Source: a virus. Taken from it: a DNA stretch of 33,177 nucleotides. The notes beneath the pieces are model-generated. The model was not told where the DNA came from, ran no database searches, and saw nothing but the letters and a program-made list of their open reading frames with translations. Of the stretch, positions 21,622 to 29,488 are shown in pieces. The stretch is from positions 1 to 33,177 of IMG/VR virus record IMGVR_UViG_3300027963_000200; one strand, given 5' to 3'. Both the position numbers and the translations under genes were made by a program. How positions within the stretch are numbered: position 1 is the stretch's first letter; each line of letters begins with the position of its first letter.

Positions 21622-21938
21622 GTGGTGAGGTAGGTGTTTATTTCATACTTAACTTCCTTGTTGTATATCTCGCGTTGCAATGCCCGAAAATTGAATCTAA
21701 TGCCCAAAAAAACCACGAAGTTGGCAAAGACCATAACTAGTGCAGCCAATACAATATACTGGATGTATTCGGTGCTTATGATTGCGTCGTTGAAATAGGC
21801 AACGGACACTGTGCCTGAAATCGCAAACACTAAGAAGGCAAGTGGTATCGACCACAAACCATCTATCAATTGCAACTTGTAGCGCAATGATTTCAAAGCG
21901 TTACTTTTTGTAACCGTTTGCTTTTTCTGTTCTTCCAT
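21528..21938 (-). CDS. Three-span membrane protein, holin candidate, 136 aa
   Basis: Three hydrophobic segments: about residues 30-50 (WSIPLAFLVFAISGTVSVAY), 62-82 (IVLAALVMVFANFVVFLGI) and 108-132 (VLLYLCLYAFYFAAYLYILH). The N terminus is short, polar and basic. Position directly before the endolysin gene fits a class I-type holin. The last span is encoded by DNA that also encodes the endolysin signal peptide. It overlaps the 40-aa gene by 38 bases. Confidence 0.6.
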   Translation of the reverse strand: MEEQKKQTVTKSNALKSLRYKLQLIDGLWSIPLAFLVFAISGTVSVAYFNDAIISTEYIQYIVLAALVMVFANFVVFLGIRFNFRALQREIYNKEVKYEINTYLTTWQKVLLYLCLYAFYFAAYLYILHMLMTVTA

Positions 21939-22023
21939 TTGCTCTTAGTTTTAGTTGCAGCTCGCGCTCATATTTACGCAAACGTTCGGTATAATCTTGC
22001 TTTAGTTTTTTCTTATCACTCAT
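21901..22023 (-). CDS. Basic helical micro-protein, 40 aa
   Basis: MSDKKKLKQDYTERLRKYER followed by ELQLKLRANGRTEKANGYKK: a highly charged single helix. The ATG overlaps the connector stop by four bases and the gene overlaps the holin candidate by 38 bases. No family recognised, but ATGA coupling supports it. Confidence 0.55.
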   Translation of the reverse strand: MSDKKKLKQDYTERLRKYERELQLKLRANGRTEKANGYKK

Positions 22024-22589
22024 GGTATACGATTAATGATGTTACGTGAGTAGGCAGGATTAAATGAAGTAGCCGTATTGCCTGTGCTGAACTGGTAGTT
22101 GAGTACATTGTTCACGTCCGTGCGTGGTGAGCGGTCAGGCCACGTTGCTGTGCTGTATTCAGGGAACAAACTGCTGTTAGCACATAAGTAATCGACAAGC
22201 AAAGTCGTGTAGTGCTGTGCGTTTTGTCTTGCACGATCTATCATGTCCTTCATAACTACATCCGAAATAGGTACGGTGTCTTCAGACTGTCGTTGCACCA
22301 GCGTGCCGTTGTCCATTCGGTAGCAAAGGTTAGGAGTCACATCCACCATAACCCACCACAGTAGCATCTTTTGAATGTAATCCTCAAGTAATACTTGATA
22401 GTTGCCCGCTATTGTGTTAGCTGCTACATCAGCCTTAATCTTATTAAGCAAATCAGTTCCCAAAAAGGGAAGCAACCACTTGTCCTGTGCTAAATAGATG
22501 GATGGGTATAACAGGTTTGGGTCAACGCTTCCGTTTACCGTGCTATATTTTTTGATATAGTTCTCTGATATAAGTAGTACTTCTGGCAT
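22020..22589 (-). CDS. Head-tail connector-like protein, 189 aa
   Basis: Starts MPEVLLISENYIKKYSTVNG; contains LYPSIYLAQDKWLLPFLGTD LLNKI (split) and a helical core (LLEDYIQKMLLWWVMVDVTP) and CYRMDNGTLVQRQSEDT. This pattern recurs in a protein directly after the portal in Bacteroidota phages, where an adaptor or connector is expected (DUF6712-like as I remember it). Nine bases separate it from the portal stop. Confidence 0.6.
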   Translation of the reverse strand: MPEVLLISENYIKKYSTVNGSVDPNLLYPSIYLAQDKWLLPFLGTDLLNKIKADVAANTIAGNYQVLLEDYIQKMLLWWVMVDVTPNLCYRMDNGTLVQRQSEDTVPISDVVMKDMIDRARQNAQHYTTLLVDYLCANSSLFPEYSTATWPDRSPRTDVNNVLNYQFSTGNTATSFNPAYSRNIINRIP

Positions 22590-22597
22590 AGTTGTAA

Positions 22598-24526
22598 TTA
22601 TTGATTTCCGTAAATAGGATTGGTTGGTAAAAATCCGTTATAGGGCATGTCTTCTGGAAGCTTTGCAACAAGTGCATTGTTACGCACCTTATAGCCCATG
22701 CGTTCAGCAAGTGCAACAGCTATTCGTTTTGCGTCAGGATCATTCGGATTAATCTTTGCGCCTTTTGCATCTACATACACACGCTTTTCCCAAAAGTGTC
22801 GGCAGTTACCACCGCCTTTATAGAACCAAATGTCATAAGTGTCTGCGCCTTCAGGCCCCCATCCGGGATTGACTGCTACATTTTCCATCGACACGATGTC
22901 TTCTTTGCGGTATAGCTTGCCTGCCTCAATCATCTTCTTGCAAAATGGGCGCATGTTCTCATGAGTAAAACTACCTGCGTACACATAACGAGTAATAAAA
23001 TATTTGCCATCGATAACAGCATCTTGTTCACTTTTTGCCGCTGGTCGTGCTGCACCTGTGCGCACTGCAAACTCGTGTTCAATTTCTTCATCTGCGTTGT
23101 AGGCATCAATGAGCAACCACTCTTCCTTCCAGTCTTCGCCTAATGCAATGAGCGCATCACCTACTGTGCTATCATCTTTTTTTTTTTCGTCACTCATGAT
23201 GACCTCCTGCGGTTGCAAGCTACCCGGTAAGACATCGGCAAAGATTGCATCGACAGTTGCAGCAGGTAGTGTTGGGAATGCAGCTTGTACGATAGCCTTA
23301 GCACTTGTTACAGGTACAGCACCCGCAGCACTTTGCATTACGATGTCCACAAGTGAAGTAATCTGCGCACCATTTAAGGCTGTTGCAGCAACATCCGCTG
23401 TTGTTCCACCTGTTGTATCCGTAATCACTTCTGCCTGCTCAACTGCAAGTGGTGTGTTTGGTATAATCTCAAACGTTACACCCGGCATTTGATTGCTCAA
23501 TAGTTCTTCCAAGCTATAGTTAATCTTAGCCTGATATGGCTCAATCACCTGGTTGTTGAATATCTCAAGACCTGTAGCCATCTCATCTTTATTGCTACCA
23601 AATCCAGTGTTCTCGCGAATACCAAAGAGAAGTGGCGTAGTAACACGATGCGCTGTTATTATCTTCTGAGTTGCCGTATCGTTCATTAGTTGATACTGCT
23701 TATCCGCATCATTCACAGGGAATGGTGTAATCTCAGTCTTAGGTTGGTCACGCTCGTTGAAGAACATAACCACCTTACCTGCATTACGTGCGCCACTCAT
23801 CTTGTTCTCCCAATCATTCATCATCTGTTGCTTCTGTTCAGGCGTTGCCTGCCCGTTGTAGAAGTTGATAATGGTTGATGGAAAAAGACCGTTGCTTATT
23901 TGGTTGATATGGAAGATTGAAATCTGTTTATCTAACTCAATATAGTTGATAGCACTCCAGTAGTCAGGTCGTGGATAGACATCGCTGCCCGTATAAGTGA
24001 AGCACCAGTATATCTGTCGTGGTTCAGCCTCGCGTGTGAGGTAGTTATACTTGGGAATGAATTCAGGAGTGTTTCTTTTCTTGCGTGTATTTGCCCAATC
24101 GTAGCTGTGGAAGATTCCTATTTCGCTATCGTCATCCTGATTGACCGCAATGCGACATTCCTCGAATGGTATCGCGTTTAGCTTTGAAATAACCGTTCTA
24201 TCATTGCTCCAAATCACTTCAACATAAAAGCCACCAAACAACTTCAAGTCGTGCGCAGCAGCATAAGTCAATGTGTCGATGTTGAGTGCGTCAAGTTCTG
24301 CTTGATATTGCTCTGACTGGATGCCCTTCCCGGCTATCATATCACCAATGGCAACAACAAGTGATCCATGCACTGGAGATTCGTGCGCAAGGTCACGCAG
24401 GTATTGCGGAAAGTCGTTTGCATCACCGTAGTTAACCCAACCTTTGCGGTCTACTTTTTCCGCATCCGACTTAGCAACATACTCGCTAAGCTTTAATGAT
24501 ACTATATTCGATTCGTTATGGCTCAT
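22598..24526 (-). CDS. Portal protein with C-terminal extension, 642 aa
   Basis: Residues 1-400 form a portal: WVNYGDANDFPQYLRDL, IAGKGI, FGGFYVEVIW, PKYNYL..., then RVTTPLLFGIRENTGFGSNK DEM (split) and FNNQVIEPYQAKINYSLEEL, all typical of SPP1-type/Bacteroidota phage portals. Normal portals end near 440. Here a further 199 residues follow, including RYVYAGSFTHENMRPFCKKM, NPGWGPEGADTYDIWFYKGG and GNCRHFWEKRV, a small Cys/His domain that occurs joined to various head proteins in these phages. The junction (M444) carries a strong Shine-Dalgarno sequence and 11 A. I chose ATG 24526 (11-base overlap); ATG 24538 adds four residues. Confidence 0.85.
   Translation of the reverse strand: MSHNESNIVSLKLSEYVAKSDAEKVDRKGWVNYGDANDFPQYLRDLAHESPVHGSLVVAIGDMIAGKGIQSEQYQAELDALNIDTLTYAAAHDLKLFGGFYVEVIWSNDRTVISKLNAIPFEECRIAVNQDDDSEIGIFHSYDWANTRKKRNTPEFIPKYNYLTREAEPRQIYWCFTYTGSDVYPRPDYWSAINYIELDKQISIFHINQISNGLFPSTIINFYNGQATPEQKQQMMNDWENKMSGARNAGKVVMFFNERDQPKTEITPFPVNDADKQYQLMNDTATQKIITAHRVTTPLLFGIRENTGFGSNKDEMATGLEIFNNQVIEPYQAKINYSLEELLSNQMPGVTFEIIPNTPLAVEQAEVITDTTGGTTADVAATALNGAQITSLVDIVMQSAAGAVPVTSAKAIVQAAFPTLPAATVDAIFADVLPGSLQPQEVIMSDEKKKDDSTVGDALIALGEDWKEEWLLIDAYNADEEIEHEFAVRTGAARPAAKSEQDAVIDGKYFITRYVYAGSFTHENMRPFCKKMIEAGKLYRKEDIVSMENVAVNPGWGPEGADTYDIWFYKGGGNCRHFWEKRVYVDAKGAKINPNDPDAKRIAVALAERMGYKVRNNALVAKLPEDMPYNGFLPTNPIYGNQ
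23177..23207 (-). promoter_or_regulatory. Internal Shine-Dalgarno, ATG and A11 run in the portal gene
   Basis: On the mRNA strand GGAGGT (23207-23202) stands four bases before an in-frame ATG (23197-23195), soon followed by 11 A (23187-23177) read as GAA AAA AAA AAA. Either a separate 199-aa C-terminal protein is made from this ATG, or slippage on the A run ends translation: both other frames stop within five codons, giving a portal of about 455 residues. Such a strong Shine-Dalgarno sequence is rare in this genome. Confidence 0.5.
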
Positions 24527-24905
24527 AGATGATGTCATTTGGTATAGTTACTACAGGCACATCAAACCACGTGGTGTTCTGATTTAATACAGCATATCCA
24601 CGCTGACATAAACCAATAACAAGACCGCTTGCCGGGTCAACATTGCTACTAGAATTTTGTCCATATACTTCATACCTGTACCTGCCTGCTAATGTAAGGC
24701 CAACAGTAGTTACTTCAAGTTCTGTAATGCGCACATTCTCATTAACAATGGTTGCAACCTGTGCAAGCTTATTGCCTGTTGTGCTATTCTCTTCGTGTGT
24801 TAGTACCAACAAATAGTTGGTGAATGGTGTGGCAAAGTATTGCCGTGCTTCGTCAAGTGATAGAAACACTTGTTGCGTTGGTGTATTTGTTTGAAGATAG
24901 ATCAT
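24516..24905 (-). CDS. Head-module protein, 129 aa
   Basis: Starts MIYLQTNTPTQQVFLSLDEA. Beta-rich, with RYRYEVYGQNSSSNVDP in the centre. It lies between the capsid terminator and the portal, overlapping the portal start by 11 bases. Proteins of this look occur in structural regions of Bacteroidota phages; a head or stopper role is inferred from place only. Confidence 0.6.
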   Translation of the reverse strand: MIYLQTNTPTQQVFLSLDEARQYFATPFTNYLLVLTHEENSTTGNKLAQVATIVNENVRITELEVTTVGLTLAGRYRYEVYGQNSSSNVDPASGLVIGLCQRGYAVLNQNTTWFDVPVVTIPNDIIYEP

Positions 24906-24914
24906 TGACGTTAT

Positions 24915-24949
24915 TTAAAAAAAAGGGGCAAGTGTAAACCTGCCCCTTT
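24915..24949 (-). terminator. Strong intrinsic terminator after the capsid / tail-tube genes
   Basis: On the minus strand AAAGGGGCA (24949-24941) pairs perfectly with TGCCCCTTT (24930-24922) around a 10-base loop, followed by U8. It ends leftward transcription after the 180-aa gene. Readthrough or another promoter must supply the portal and lysis genes; on the plus strand the U tract is short. Confidence 0.9.
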
Positions 24950-24978
24950 CAATACAACAAGAACACAACGGAAAGCTA

Positions 24979-25521
24979 TTAGTAAGCAGGGCTTACGGTA
25001 ATGCCGGGGAAGTTGTCAAAAGGTACTGTTGTGAATGGTTCAACGTGAACAGCAGGTACAAGTTCTTCTGCTGTAGTTGTCACTTGGTAACCCATCAAAT
25101 CTGCCTTCTGCTGTCCTGACTGAACAGTACCAGCAGTAAGCTGTGAACCTTCACCTGAACCGACCATCAAAATTTGGTCATCATTGGTGCGAACAAATAC
25201 AATCATCTTAGCCTTAGCAACGTTCAAAAATTCGTTGCGCATATCTTGATTCAACTTACCGAAAGTCCATCCAACTTCTTGTGAGAAATACAATGTACCT
25301 GTTTCCAAGTTTTTGTTTACAGTCTCAATGTATGAGCCGCTGTTGCGGAATGGAACGTAACGATATAGAGTTGCAGTAGGCAATCCATCAACTTCACCTG
25401 TTACAGCATCGAAAGTGATGCCTGATGTGAAGTCATCAAAGTTAGCAATAAGTACTTCGCGTACCCCTCCGATACCTTCAAGGCATCCGAGTGTAAAACC
25501 TGTAGTTAATTCACAAGCCAT
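24979..25521 (-). CDS. Probable major tail tube protein, 180 aa
   Basis: Starts MACELTTGFTLGCLEGIGGV and is beta-rich with a single long helix region (QDMRNEFLNVAKAKMIVFVR). The motif N-terminal Cys-GF-LGC--G-GGV is typical of an abundant structural protein adjacent to capsid genes in Bacteroidota phages. Placement directly after the major capsid gene and before a strong terminator implies high expression, as needed for tube subunits. I cannot exclude a capsid decoration role. Confidence 0.55.
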   Translation of the reverse strand: MACELTTGFTLGCLEGIGGVREVLIANFDDFTSGITFDAVTGEVDGLPTATLYRYVPFRNSGSYIETVNKNLETGTLYFSQEVGWTFGKLNQDMRNEFLNVAKAKMIVFVRTNDDQILMVGSGEGSQLTAGTVQSGQQKADLMGYQVTTTAEELVPAVHVEPFTTVPFDNFPGITVSPAY

Positions 25522-25572
25522 TTTTTTATAGTTTTAAAAGAGGGCTTTTACACCCCCGTTATTATTTAAAGA

Positions 25573-26469
25573 TTATGCACCCCAGTATGTGATGTCTTCA
25601 CCTACTGCAATCTGCGCTCCAAGGTAGAATCGTGCACCGTAACGAACGTTTTGTGAACCATCCAAGTTCTGCATGTCCAAGATGAACACTTCGTTCATTT
25701 GGTTCTCCTGCCATGTACCCAACATCAAGTTGCTAGGTTGTGAGAAGATGATGTTGTTTGCAGTCATACCCGGACAAACGTAAATCTCGTACATTCCTAC
25801 GAAACGACGATTAACCTCTGGTCCTGCTGTCAAGTACCAACCATTGCCATCAGCAATCTGTGCTTGCATGTAAGCTTCCCATGCAGCCTGTCCCATGTAA
25901 AGTGCAGGCTTTTCAGCAGCACCTTTAACCGCAGCAGGTGCAGTGTTGATTACATCCCAAATAGTAGCGATGATGTTACCAGAACTAAGTGCACCTGAAC
26001 CCGCAGATACAGCACCTGAACCACCTGCCTTAATCAAAGTTTCAAAACCATCGTACTGACCAACTGTTGCGTTAACACCTGACCACATGATTGTCTCGTT
26101 AGCTGCAGCGATACCACCAACCAAACGGCCGATGATTGCATCTTGTATTTGTGTGTTTACACGTCCTGACATTACATCGGCAGTAGTCCAGTCAATGAAG
26201 AAATCCTTTTTACAGATTTGACGTTGAACTTGGAACTCTTCCAAAGTAAGGATGCGCTCAGTCAAAGTGATAGTACCTGTTGGGGTAAAATCACAAGTGC
26301 CTGCAGCGAAAGTTACAGTGTCATCAATTTTACGTACTACTGATTTGTAAGGTACGTTAGGCTTCATTGTCACGTACTGTGCAGATACGTTTTGCAACAA
26401 AGCCTTTGCTACGATTTCACCAGCTAATTCACCTGCATAGGTGGTGGTGAGTGAAGTTGTTGTTGGCAT
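25573..26469 (-). CDS. Major capsid protein, HK97-fold, 298 aa
   Basis: The start (MPTTTSLTTTYAGELAGEIV) and the stretch CDFTPTGTITLTERILTLEE FQVQRQICKKDF (split) are characteristic of major capsid proteins of Bacteroidota phages, as are GIAAANETIMWSG and PALYMGQAAWEAYMQAQI. Length suits a short HK97-fold protein without a delta domain in front; the scaffold is encoded just upstream (199 aa). Thirty bases separate the two genes. Confidence 0.85.
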   Translation of the reverse strand: MPTTTSLTTTYAGELAGEIVAKALLQNVSAQYVTMKPNVPYKSVVRKIDDTVTFAAGTCDFTPTGTITLTERILTLEEFQVQRQICKKDFFIDWTTADVMSGRVNTQIQDAIIGRLVGGIAAANETIMWSGVNATVGQYDGFETLIKAGGSGAVSAGSGALSSGNIIATIWDVINTAPAAVKGAAEKPALYMGQAAWEAYMQAQIADGNGWYLTAGPEVNRRFVGMYEIYVCPGMTANNIIFSQPSNLMLGTWQENQMNEVFILDMQNLDGSQNVRYGARFYLGAQIAVGEDITYWGA

Positions 26470-26499
26470 TTTTAATTAAAATTTATGAGGTGAATTAAT

Positions 26500-27099
26500 T
26501 TACTTTTTTGAGCGAATGGTTTCCATGAAGTCGCTGAATGTGTTACCATTCGATGCAACAACCGGTTGAGCATTCTTTTTAAATTCTTGTGACTTTACAG
26601 AAGGTACAGCTGGTGCTTTCTTAACTGACGCGAGTTCAGTTTTTACCGATGCAAGTGCAGCAGATAGTTCAGTTTTTTCGCCTTCAAGCGCAGCGATGCG
26701 AGTGTTTTGAGAAGCGATTTGTTCGCTTAGTGTGCTGATAACAGACACAAGGTCTTCGCTGCTCATCTCAGTTTGCATTTCCATCTCGCCAATCATTGCA
26801 ACCATACCATCTTCGCCTACGGTTACCATAGTAACGCCATCTTCTAGCATGTACTCGCCCGCAGGAACTGGAACTGGATTGCCATCTGCATCCTGTGTGT
26901 AGATGTCTACGCCTGCTACCCATTCGCTAGCTGTAGAATAGATTTTAGTACCATCGCTCAAAGTGCCTTCGACTGCAAACTTCAATTCTGTTGCAGGTGC
27001 TTCCGCTGTGGCTTCTTCTTCGAACTTGATACCAACTGTTGATGGGTCAATGCCGTACTTATTGAATACGCTTTTGATTTGTTCTTTTATGTTTGACAT
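26500..27099 (-). CDS. Putative scaffolding protein, 199 aa
   Basis: Residues 115-160 form a coiled coil (LVSVISTLSEQIASQNTRIA ALEGEKTELSAALASVKTEL, split), followed by a basic tail ending FSDFMETIRSKK. The N-terminal part is acidic and beta-rich. Coiled coil with basic C terminus directly upstream of the major capsid gene is the classic pattern of a capsid scaffold. There is no protease motif in it; the prohead protease is probably the XkdF-like protein. Confidence 0.65.
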   Translation of the reverse strand: MSNIKEQIKSVFNKYGIDPSTVGIKFEEEATAEAPATELKFAVEGTLSDGTKIYSTASEWVAGVDIYTQDADGNPVPVPAGEYMLEDGVTMVTVGEDGMVAMIGEMEMQTEMSSEDLVSVISTLSEQIASQNTRIAALEGEKTELSAALASVKTELASVKKAPAVPSVKSQEFKKNAQPVVASNGNTFSDFMETIRSKK

Positions 27100-27134
27100 G
27101 TTGGATATTTGGGCTATTGTAGAAAAGAGCCTGT

Positions 27135-27165
27135 TTTGTTACATCCGACATTTGATTTATCTTAG
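27135..27165 (+). promoter_or_regulatory. Promoter of an opposite-strand unit (TTTG-N19-TATCTTAG)
   Basis: TTTG at 27135-27138 and TATCTTAG at 27158-27165, 19 bases apart, differ from the consensus at one base of the -7 box. It reads rightward, against the structural genes, into the 43-aa gene at 27190. Confidence 0.7.
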
Positions 27166-27189
27166 CGGGGTAATTAAATACATAGATTT

Positions 27190-27321
27190 ATGAAAGCACC
27201 GGAAACACTAACTAAAAAAGTTACAGCACGATTGACAGAGAAGCAATACAAGACGATGTGCAAGAATGCAAAGGTATCAAAGATGAACCTAGCCGAATAC
27301 GTGCGGGCATGCATCCTTTGA
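27190..27321 (+). CDS. Ribbon-helix-helix DNA-binding micro-protein, 43 aa (moron)
   Basis: MKAPETLTKKVTARLTEKQY followed by KTMCKNAKVSKMNLAEYVRA CIL (split). The strand VTARLTEKQYKTM and helices KNAKV-SKMNLAEYVRACI fit the ribbon-helix-helix fold of Arc/CopG/MobC-type regulators, at about minimal size. It has its own promoter (27135) and terminator (27338) and is the only gene on this strand within the structural region. It may be expressed independently of lytic growth, for example as a repressor or in superinfection control. Confidence 0.7.
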   Translation: MKAPETLTKKVTARLTEKQYKTMCKNAKVSKMNLAEYVRACIL

Positions 27322-27337
27322 TTGATTTAGTTTTGGT

Positions 27338-27373
27338 AAAAAAAGAAGGCCCTCGTTTGGGCCTTTCTTTTTA
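27338..27373. terminator. Bidirectional intrinsic terminator
   Basis: AAGGCCC (27346-27352), loop TCGTTT, GGGCCTT (27359-27365), flanked by A-rich and T-rich runs on both sides. It can end the rightward moron transcript and also the leftward transcript after the subtilisin gene. The head genes from 27099 leftwards would then need readthrough or a further promoter. Confidence 0.9.
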
Positions 27374-27424
27374 CTTTGAAACCTAAATACTGAAACTACA
27401 TCTACCGATGCTAAGGTAATGAAA

Positions 27425-29488
27425 TTACTTAGTCACTAGAATAGTTGAAGTGTTATTTGTTGCGACCGCATCTGGTGAACCATTCACGGCTACGATTTGA
27501 ATCGTAAAGTTGCGTGGCACAGTAATGCCATTTAAGTACATCACACTTCCAAATGACATGCTTGCACCTACAGCAATCCTATCTGCTCTATCCCATGTCG
27601 CAATCTGACCACCTTCAAAACCATATGTTGCCTTCCAACTTGTAATCGGAACACTACCACGATTGAATGTGGTGTAGTTAATGCGAACACGATTAGCATC
27701 GAGCCATGTAAAGCTGTTAATCTTTATTTCTGCATCTACACCTGTTGTTGGTGGATTGAGTGCAGTAATGGTCGTGCCTGTGCTTATGGTGTTATCATTC
27801 TCATTGAACTCTAGTATCACCATGTTTGGATCTATGGTAAGTGAGAATTGAGAATTACCAGTCACGTTGTTTGGTAAACCAAAAGGCGTTGTCTTAGTTG
27901 CTACCAATTGACCTGCGGGAATAGTTACATCTCCAGTGTAGAATATAAACTTTGTACCATCGGGACGTGTGAACGTAAGCTGCACAGTTGCCGTTACATC
28001 TTTACTATACACTCTGTCCATGTTGACCGTATAAACAACGTTGATGCTTGTGCCTTGTACCGCGTTTGCAGGCGTGCTAATTGTACCAAACAGATTGAAC
28101 TCAGGCGTTGGTACAGGCACAGGATTTCCACCATCTAAACTTTTAGCGATGGTCACTGCACTAAACATATCGATTACACCATAGCCAAGTTCTGCACTCT
28201 TGCCGTTAACGTCGTAAACATAGCCGCCTGTCTTTCTCGCAGCTTGACGCATTACATCGGACACCTGCGATTCAGTAAGTGCAGGATTAGCAAGAATTAC
28301 ATTGCCTGCAATTGCAGCCATAACAGGGCATGAACATGATGTGCCACTGAAGTTGGTGTAGTTGCTTGTCGCGTTATAACCAAATGCGCCCATGCGGTCA
28401 ACTGTTGGGCATCCTCTGCCGGGTGTTGCAGCAAAAGTCTTTGGCCCATAGTTACTAAATGACGCACGTGTGTTTGTTTGCGTTGATGCACCAACCGCAT
28501 GTACCATCGGATAGATAGCAGGAGCTTGTGTAAAGTTGCCATTGTTTTGGTTTCCGCTACTAGCAAAAATCGGAATGCCTTTTCCACCACGTCCATAAGT
28601 CTTTGCCGCTGTCATTGCGTTTTGAAATAGTGGATAGCTTGACGAATCACCACCACCCCATGACATTGACACAGCCACGCAGTTAGGATTAGCAATTGCT
28701 TTGTTAATTGCACGTGTTACGATGGTATCCGATGTGCCAAAGCTACCACCTGCTGTAGATCCATATCCAATGTGTAGAAATTGAACCTTCAACTTGTTGT
28801 TGCCAAGTGATGACACGCCTATGTTGTTGTCTGTTGATGCGCATATCAAACCACTGCAACATGTACCATGTTTTTCAAACTCACTAATAGGGCGAACATC
28901 AGCCGCATCCGTTACGCAATTCCATGATGTGTTGCTTATCATGCCCTGCAAGTCTTCATGGTCAACATCGCACGCAATATCCAGCACAGCTACTTCACCA
29001 TAGGCAGCACCATCAATCAATCCCCATGCTTCTTTGGCTTTAAGGTTTGGCAAATGCCATTGTCCATCGTACGTGTAAGCATCTGCATTCACTTGGAATG
29101 GTTGAATGTAGTCAGGCTCGACGCTCGTGAATAGTTTGGTATTCATTAACGCAGCATAGAACTCGTCAAACGAGGCGAATGCAGGCACTTCCACAAACAT
29201 CGTGTTGGTTAGTCTAAACGTTTCAGTAACCAATACCTTGTTCTTGTTTAGATATGCAATTGCCGCATCCAAATCAGGAGCAACAAGGATAGCAAGTCCA
29301 GTAGGTATGTTGTTGAGTGAACCATCTACTTGGTATGCCTGCGATACTTTGGAAGAATCAGGAGCAACCGGGTTAACATCTTCGAAGACGATGATGCCAA
29401 ACGGCTCATGCACTGCACGAACATTCGGCTTGTTTTTGTTTTTGTCAAAGGACGTTTTGTCTTTGAACTTAACAGCATTTATTTTCAT
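27425..29488 (-). CDS. Subtilisin-like serine protease with CARDB-like C-terminal domains, 687 aa
   Basis: The S8 triad is complete: D170 in VAVLDIACDVDHEDL, H207 in EKHGTCCSGLI, S384 in SGTSCSCPVMAAIAGN, with oxyanion N313 in ASSGNQ. Residues 60-130 resemble an I9-type propeptide (LVAPDLDAAIAYLNKNKVLV). Residues 460-687 form two beta-sandwich domains of the CARDB kind (VQGTSINVVYTVN, FNENDNTIST; VPITSWKAT). There is no signal peptide. It overlaps the XkdF-like gene by four bases, so it belongs to the head-assembly genes. It might mature virion proteins or act at the cell surface as a virion enzyme. Confidence 0.85.
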   Translation of the reverse strand: MKINAVKFKDKTSFDKNKNKPNVRAVHEPFGIIVFEDVNPVAPDSSKVSQAYQVDGSLNNIPTGLAILVAPDLDAAIAYLNKNKVLVTETFRLTNTMFVEVPAFASFDEFYAALMNTKLFTSVEPDYIQPFQVNADAYTYDGQWHLPNLKAKEAWGLIDGAAYGEVAVLDIACDVDHEDLQGMISNTSWNCVTDAADVRPISEFEKHGTCCSGLICASTDNNIGVSSLGNNKLKVQFLHIGYGSTAGGSFGTSDTIVTRAINKAIANPNCVAVSMSWGGGDSSSYPLFQNAMTAAKTYGRGGKGIPIFASSGNQNNGNFTQAPAIYPMVHAVGASTQTNTRASFSNYGPKTFAATPGRGCPTVDRMGAFGYNATSNYTNFSGTSCSCPVMAAIAGNVILANPALTESQVSDVMRQAARKTGGYVYDVNGKSAELGYGVIDMFSAVTIAKSLDGGNPVPVPTPEFNLFGTISTPANAVQGTSINVVYTVNMDRVYSKDVTATVQLTFTRPDGTKFIFYTGDVTIPAGQLVATKTTPFGLPNNVTGNSQFSLTIDPNMVILEFNENDNTISTGTTITALNPPTTGVDAEIKINSFTWLDANRVRINYTTFNRGSVPITSWKATYGFEGGQIATWDRADRIAVGASMSFGSVMYLNGITVPRNFTIQIVAVNGSPDAVATNNTSTILVTK

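Noticed and set aside
25522-25572. Hairpin between capsid and tail-tube genes (GAGGGC...ACCCCC) as a terminator
   Set aside because: Pairing is imperfect and no T run follows in the transcribed direction.
27269-27276. Minus-strand TACCTTTG inside the ribbon-helix-helix gene as the head-gene promoter
   Set aside because: The -7 box is good but no -33 element is found 18-21 bases upstream; too weak to call as a feature.
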